Shown here: piece by piece, positions 60,258 through 64,000 of the stretch
Layout: the number at the start of each line of letters is the position of its first letter
Numbering within the stretch: the first letter of the stretch is position 1
From: Butyricicoccus intestinisimiae
GTDB taxonomy: Bacteria; Bacillota; Clostridia; Oscillospirales; Butyricicoccaceae
Assembly (NCBI RefSeq): GCF_018918345.1
Contig: NZ_JAHLQI010000003.1
Span: 62,001 to 126,000, forward strand
Length of the DNA: 64,000 bases
Direction of reading: 5' to 3'
Position numbers and translations under genes: made by a program
Notes under the pieces: generated by a model
What the model was told of the DNA's origin: nothing
Seen by the model: only the letters and a program-made list of their open reading frames with translations
The model's database searches: none

Positions 60258-61064
60258 ATGATGAACCTGAGTCAGGCGCGCCGCATCGTGGTCAAGGTCG
60301 GCACTTCGACGCTTACCTATCCGACCGGCAAACTGAACATTCGCGGCATTGAGCGTCTTGTGCGCTGCATTGCAGACCTGCACAACCGCGGCTACGAGAT
60401 GGTGCTCGTCTCATCCGGCGCCATCGCTGTCGGCGCTGCCAAAATGCGTCTGCCGGAGCGGCCGCAGGAGCTGCGCATGAAGCAGGCTGCCGCCGCTGTC
60501 GGCCAGTGCGAGCTGATGCACGTATACGACAAAATTTTCGCCGAATACGGCATCAATACCGCGCAGATTCTTCTCACCACAGAGGATACCGAGGACGAAA
60601 CCCGCCGCCACAATGTACACAACACCTTTGATGCTCTGCTCGAGACCAAATCGCTGCCGATCGTCAACGAAAACGATACCGTCGCCGTGGAAGAAATTGA
60701 GTTCGGCGACAACGACAGTCTTGCCGCCGTGGTATCGCGCGTTTCCAACGCAGATTTGCTCGTTATTTTCACGGATATGGACGGTTTATTCGATGATAAC
60801 CCGCGCGAAAATCCGGAAGCCCGCCTGATTCCGGTTGTGCATGAAATCAATGACGATTTGCGCGCCATCGCAGGCGGCGCGGGCACAGCCAACGGCACCG
60901 GCGGCATGATCACCAAGCTGCACGCAGCCGAGCTGTGCAACGAAAAAAACATCCCGATGTTTGTTGTCAACGGCGCAAAGCCGGAAATTTTATATGATTT
61001 GGCAGACGGCCGCCTCGCCGGCACGCTGTTTCTGCCGCCGAATTATGATTCTGCAAGGAGCTGA
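60258..61064 (+). CDS. proB: Glutamate 5-kinase (short form without PUA domain)
   Basis: First step of proline synthesis. The 268-residue protein has the amino-acid-kinase motifs RRIVVKVGTSTLTYPTGKL, VLVSSGAIAVGAAKMRL, PIVNENDTVAVEEIEFGDND and GGMITKLHAAELC. It lacks the C-terminal PUA domain of the ~370-residue proteobacterial type, as is common in Firmicutes. The start is ATG-ATG at 60258, after AAGGAG; the frame is open further upstream but has no ribosome site. proA begins six bases after its stop codon. Confidence 0.95.
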   Translation: MMNLSQARRIVVKVGTSTLTYPTGKLNIRGIERLVRCIADLHNRGYEMVLVSSGAIAVGAAKMRLPERPQELRMKQAAAAVGQCELMHVYDKIFAEYGINTAQILLTTEDTEDETRRHNVHNTFDALLETKSLPIVNENDTVAVEEIEFGDNDSLAAVVSRVSNADLLVIFTDMDGLFDDNPRENPEARLIPVVHEINDDLRAIAGGAGTANGTGGMITKLHAAELCNEKNIPMFVVNGAKPEILYDLADGRLAGTLFLPPNYDSARS

Positions 61065-61070
61065 ACGACT

Positions 61071-62318
61071 ATGACATCTGTACTGGATACTTGCAAGCGT
61101 GCCGCTGCAGTCAAGCAGGAAATCGGCACACTGGGAACCAAGGAAAAGAACCGCGCACTGCTTGCCATCGCGGATGCTTTGCAGGCACATCGTGCGGAAA
61201 TTCTCGCCGCCAATCAGCTGGATATTGACGCAGGCAGAAAAAATGGCTTAAACGAAGGCTTGATTGACCGCCTGACGCTGGGCAATGACCGCATTGACGG
61301 CGTGGCGGACGGCTGCCGGCAAGTCGCCGCCCTGCCCGACCCAATCGGCGAAGTGACCGAGATGAAGGTCACACCGAACGGCTTGAAAATCGGCAAAAAG
61401 CGCGTGCCGATGGGTGTCATCGGCATCATCTATGAAGCGCGCCCGAATGTCACGGTAGACGCCGCCGCTCTGTGCTTCAAGGCCGGTTCCGCCTGCGTCC
61501 TGCGCGGCGGCAAAGAAGCGTTTCACTCCAACCAATGCCTGATGGGCATTATGCGCGACGCCATCGCTTCCTGCGGCTTATCCCCAGATATTTTAAATTT
61601 GATTGAGGACACCACACATGAGGGTGCCAATGTCATGATGCAGGCAAACGGTCTCATTGACGTGTTGATTCCGCGCGGTTCTGCCCGCCTGATTCAAGCC
61701 GTTGTCAAGACGGCTACGGTTCCGGTTATCGAGACCGGCGTGGGCAACTGCCATATTTATGTCGATGCCAGCGCAGATATACCTATGGCACTGGATATTT
61801 TGGAAAATGCCAAGTGCCAGCGCATCTCCGTCTGCAACGCGGCGGAAAGCCTGCTTGTACATCGCGACATTGCGGCGCAGTTCCTGCCGCTGGCAAAACA
61901 GCGTCTGGACAAGCATCAGGTCATCTGGCACGGCTGTCCGAAAACCTGTGAGATCCTCGGAAACGACATCATTCCGGCAACCGATGACGACTACGGCACG
62001 GAGTATCTCAATTACGAGATTTCCTGCAAGGTCATCGACTCAACGGATGCCGCCATTGACCATATCAACCACTACAACACCGGACACTCGGAGGCAATCG
62101 TCACGCACGATTACTTCAACGCCCAGCGTTTTCTGGATCGGGTCGATGCCGCCGCTGTTTATGTCAACGCTTCTACCCGCTTTACCGACGGCGGCGAATT
62201 TGGCTTTGGCGCAGAAATCGGCATCTCCACCCAAAAGCTGCACGCCCGCGGCCCCATGGGTCTGAAGGAGCTGACCTCAAACAAGTACATCATCTACGGA
62301 GAAGGTCAGATTCGATAA
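61071..62318 (+). CDS. proA: Gamma-glutamyl phosphate reductase
   Basis: Reduces glutamyl-5-phosphate, the product of ProB, to glutamate semialdehyde with NADPH. The 415-residue protein carries PMGVIGIIYEARPNVTVDAA near 115, GGKEAFHSNQ, and the catalytic Cys in NAKCQRISVCNAAESLLVH near 250; the C-terminal TDGGEFGFGAEIGISTQKLH is also typical. The ATG follows AAGGAG. Operon with proB; proC is not present. Confidence 0.96.
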   Translation: MTSVLDTCKRAAAVKQEIGTLGTKEKNRALLAIADALQAHRAEILAANQLDIDAGRKNGLNEGLIDRLTLGNDRIDGVADGCRQVAALPDPIGEVTEMKVTPNGLKIGKKRVPMGVIGIIYEARPNVTVDAAALCFKAGSACVLRGGKEAFHSNQCLMGIMRDAIASCGLSPDILNLIEDTTHEGANVMMQANGLIDVLIPRGSARLIQAVVKTATVPVIETGVGNCHIYVDASADIPMALDILENAKCQRISVCNAAESLLVHRDIAAQFLPLAKQRLDKHQVIWHGCPKTCEILGNDIIPATDDDYGTEYLNYEISCKVIDSTDAAIDHINHYNTGHSEAIVTHDYFNAQRFLDRVDAAAVYVNASTRFTDGGEFGFGAEIGISTQKLHARGPMGLKELTSNKYIIYGEGQIR

Positions 62319-62346
62319 GTGTACGGCACAGAAAGGATTTGATCAC

Positions 62347-62949
62347 ATGGAGCGCGAATTTAAATGGAATATCAAACAGGCGGAGGATTTTGACGTCCTT
62401 GCAGACAGCGATTTCGTCAAACCTCTGGTGACGGAAGAAACGCGGCTGGAAATGGAAGCGGCGTATTATGATACGGCAGACGGCTTGGTTTCCAAAGTGC
62501 ATGGTGGCTTGCGTCTGCGCCGCGAGAACAAAGAAACAGTCGTTTGCCTCAAGCTGGCTGCCCGCAGCGAATTTGACGGTGCCTGCAAGGCGCGCGAGGA
62601 ATACGAAGTGTGTGCGGAGGACATCCGTGCCGGCATTCGGCAGCTGCCGTCCGTCGGCGCACCGCAGGACTTTTGCGACCAGCTCATGCAATCGAATTTA
62701 ATCGAACAGGGCCGCACGATGTTCACGCGCTTTGCCTCTCAGCTGGCATATAAGGGCTGTACCTGCGAGCTGTCGTTTGACTACGGCCGCATGACGCATC
62801 TGACCCGCATCGGCACCATCTGCGAGATGGAGCTGGAGTACAAGGGCGGCAGCGATTTTGATTTCGATGAACTGGCAATCACGCTGCAGCGCAAGTTCCA
62901 ACTGGAACCGCAGCCGCTGTCTAAGCTCGCACGAATGATGAGATTATAA
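62347..62949 (+). CDS. CYTH domain protein (triphosphate-metabolising)
   Basis: A 200-residue protein of the CYTH superfamily, whose members hydrolyse inorganic or nucleoside triphosphates or bind long-chain polyphosphate. The N-terminal signature is EREFKWNI, equivalent to ExExK. Further tunnel residues appear in YYDTADGLVSKVHGGLRLRR, TVVCLKLA and FDYGR/EMELEYKGG. The ATG has AAAGGA upstream and follows proA by 28 bp, so it probably belongs to the same transcript, ending at the hairpin at 62967. Substrate not determinable. Confidence 0.85.
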   Translation: MEREFKWNIKQAEDFDVLADSDFVKPLVTEETRLEMEAAYYDTADGLVSKVHGGLRLRRENKETVVCLKLAARSEFDGACKAREEYEVCAEDIRAGIRQLPSVGAPQDFCDQLMQSNLIEQGRTMFTRFASQLAYKGCTCELSFDYGRMTHLTRIGTICEMELEYKGGSDFDFDELAITLQRKFQLEPQPLSKLARMMRL

Positions 62950-62966
62950 ATTCATATAGAAAGCAG

Positions 62967-62999
62967 AAAGAACCACTGGCATTACGCCAGTGGTTCTTT
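62967..62999. terminator. Bidirectional terminator between CYTH gene and folT
   Basis: Perfect 14-bp arms AAAGAACCACTGGC and GCCAGTGGTTCTTT with a five-base loop lie between convergent genes, 18 bp after the CYTH stop codon and 62 bp after the folT stop codon. Confidence 0.88.
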
Positions 63000-63060
63000 G
63001 TTATGCAATATCTTACCTTTGCGTCAGCTGAAGGAGTCTGCTTATGCCTTCACACGTCTA

Positions 63061-63615
63061 TTATCTTCTGATGATATTTCTCTGATGGAGCGCGTCCAAA
63101 ATGCGCGGCAGCAGAACCGCATACACGACCGCTGTGACAATGCCCACCAAAATGCGCGGCGGGATGGCAACATAAATCGCCAAAAAGGATTGATAGTATC
63201 CATACAGCATCTGTTCCACCAGCATGGCTCCTGTATTGCACAGCGTCACAAGAACCGAAGTAAGACAGGTTTCCAGCGCCAGAATGTGGAATTTTGTGCT
63301 GCCCCGAAACGCACGGAACAGCAATCCCATAGACAAGCCGCGCATCACCGCGGGAAGAATCCATAAAATCGTTGTCGCACTAAACCCATAGGTCAGCATC
63401 TGCCCGACAAATGCACCGGTAAAGCCGGTCGCCGCTCCCCAAACCGGTCCGCCGAACACAGCCATAACCAGTACCGGCAAGCCGCTCAGCGATATTTTCA
63501 AGTTTCCGGCAAACGGAACACTGATGCTTACCGCCAAGAAGTCGAGACCGACATACATGGCAGCCATCATGCCTGCCATGCACATCATGCGAATGTTGTT
63601 TTGTGTTTTGTTCAA
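63061..63615 (-). CDS. folT: ECF transporter folate-binding S component
   Basis: A 184-residue membrane protein with about six helices that captures folate and works with a shared ECF energising module. Characteristic stretches include AAMYVGLDFLAVSISVPF, KISLSGLPVLVMAVFGGPVW and GFSATTILWILPAVMRG. The start is TTG at 63615, eight bases after AAGGAGG; longer in-frame versions would run into the riboswitch. The THF riboswitch upstream identifies folate as the substrate; from protein sequence alone I would only have said a vitamin S component. Confidence 0.88.
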   Translation of the reverse strand: MNKTQNNIRMMCMAGMMAAMYVGLDFLAVSISVPFAGNLKISLSGLPVLVMAVFGGPVWGAATGFTGAFVGQMLTYGFSATTILWILPAVMRGLSMGLLFRAFRGSTKFHILALETCLTSVLVTLCNTGAMLVEQMLYGYYQSFLAIYVAIPPRILVGIVTAVVYAVLLPRILDALHQRNIIRR

Positions 63616-63623
63616 AATAAAAT

Positions 63624-63660
63624 ACCTCCTTATACCCGTTGTTCCGAAATATAAGGAGGT
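63624..63660 (-). promoter_or_regulatory. Ribosome-binding-site-sequestering hairpin of folT
   Basis: Perfect 11-bp arms ACCTCCTTATA and TATAAGGAGGT with a 15-base loop. On the minus-strand mRNA the 3' arm contains AAGGAGG, the folT ribosome binding site, so the stem would hide it. It lies directly after the THF aptamer and is the probable expression platform. Confidence 0.8.
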
Positions 63661-63676
63661 AAGATCCGTATTTCCG

Positions 63677-63770
63677 GCAGCGGGATGCAACACCTGAACC
63701 GCGGATGTTCCTTCGTCTATATGGCAACTCCCCGTCCATACAGCACTTAACGCTCAGATGCCTACTCTGC
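63677..63770 (-). ncRNA. Tetrahydrofolate (THF) riboswitch
   Basis: On the minus strand the leader shows the conserved THF-aptamer elements in order: GAGUAG, GCGUUAAGUG, GGGGAGUUG, ACGAAGG, CCGCGGUU and UUGCAUCCCGCU, closed by GCAG/CUGC. It starts a few bases after the predicted transcription start and precedes folT, the classic target of this class. THF binding should reduce FolT synthesis. Confidence 0.92.
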
Positions 63771-63782
63771 ATAAGCTTGTCT

Positions 63783-63811
63783 ATTATACCTCTAACGCTG
63801 TGATTTGTCTA
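63783..63811 (-). promoter_or_regulatory. Promoter of folT
   Basis: On the minus strand TAGACA (63806-63811), a 17-bp spacer and a perfect TATAAT (63783-63788). The predicted start near 63776 places the THF riboswitch at the very 5' end of the mRNA. Confidence 0.75.
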
Positions 63812-63816
63812 CTGTT

Positions 63817-64000
63817 TTACGCCTGCGCACCCGCAATGCGTTTTTGAATATACGGCTGCACCTGATCGAAGCCGATGCCCAGTGCAACGGACAATTCGCC
63901 GTACAGCAGCTTTTCTGCCCGTTTCATGTACTGCTGATCCGTCGAACCCATGTGCCGCCCCGCTTTCATCGAGCGGTGATTCTTGCGATGCACGACCTTA
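63817..64000 (-). CDS. C-terminal end of an unidentified protein (start outside window)
   Basis: An open frame enters from the window edge and ends at TAA 63817. The last 60 residues include VVHRKNHRSMKAGRHMG near the start and a helical end (LLYGELSVALGIGF, PYIQKRIAGAQA). It is basic, then amphipathic. I do not recognise a family. The frame is the only one of the three on this strand that gives a protein-like composition up to a stop codon before the folT promoter. Confidence 0.55.
   Translation of the reverse strand, partial: KVVHRKNHRSMKAGRHMGSTDQQYMKRAEKLLYGELSVALGIGFDQVQPYIQKRIAGAQA

Noticed and set aside
1-64000. tRNA, rRNA, transposase, integrase or phage genes.
   Set aside because: I looked in the intergenic regions and saw no cloverleaf, rRNA segment or recombinase motif; most gaps are short and filled by promoters and terminators.

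Overview
The window is a dense, moderately G+C-rich bacterial chromosome segment. Housekeeping gene families, AAGGAGG-type ribosome binding sites, frequent GTG/TTG starts, a short PUA-less ProB, a PucR/CdaR-type regulator, SLH-anchored surface proteins, KtrAB potassium uptake and a THF riboswitch before an ECF folate transporter all point to a Gram-positive Clostridia, most like the Oscillospirales/Butyricicoccaceae. That placement is inference, since no rRNA or tRNA gene is present. Nearly everything from 1 to 41.7 kb is on the minus strand. The plus strand carries only a lipoprotein, an ArsA-like ATPase, a LysR regulator and the proB-proA-CYTH group.

Layout, in left-to-right coordinates. 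1-9.7 kb: rnc (cut by the window edge), acpP, plsX, trmFO, topA with a histone-H1-like lysine tail, dprA, a SpoU/TrmH RNA methyltransferase, ktrA and ktrB. 9.7-18.4 kb: lysS-greA, an S41 protease, a 31-residue membrane protein, a PucR/CdaR regulator, an RsuA/RluB pseudouridine synthase, a DUF4830 protein and an EF-G paralogue. 18.6-23.7 kb: a 1421-residue protein whose N-terminal ~890 residues are acidic and repeat-rich and whose C-terminus looks like a P-type ATPase core that has lost its catalytic motifs; it overlaps rlmB. 23.8-26.1 kb: an A+T-richer three-gene membrane cassette with two paralogues flanking an unrelated gene. 26.2-33.5 kb: two secreted SLH proteins (an amidase and a transglutaminase-like protein) flanking the pheB-hom-thrB-lysC operon. 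33.6-41.7 kb: a complete arginine operon in transcriptional order argG-argH-argC-argJ-argB-argD-argF, with a good promoter and a candidate ARG box upstream of argG.

42-47.5 kb is the accessory part: a lipoprotein, an orphan tandem ArsA-like ATPase, an asparaginase-family protein in which the canonical nucleophile Thr position is Asp, a 78-bp inverted repeat between divergent promoters, a LysR regulator and an Est30-like hydrolase. 47.7-60 kb holds aspS, hisS, mgsA, a solitary minD, then the cell-shape and division cluster mrdA-mreD-mreC-maf-dut-U32-zapA; its ZapA has a ~230-residue coiled-coil extension. 60.2-63 kb: proB-proA and a CYTH protein. 63-63.8 kb: folT with promoter, THF riboswitch and a ribosome-binding-site hairpin, followed by the 3' end of an unidentified gene.

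The best leads are the pseudo-P-type-ATPase repeat protein, the substituted asparaginase, the divergent ArsA-like protein, the extended ZapA, the three-gene paralogue cassette and the folT leader. No tRNA, rRNA, CRISPR array, phage or transposase gene was seen.
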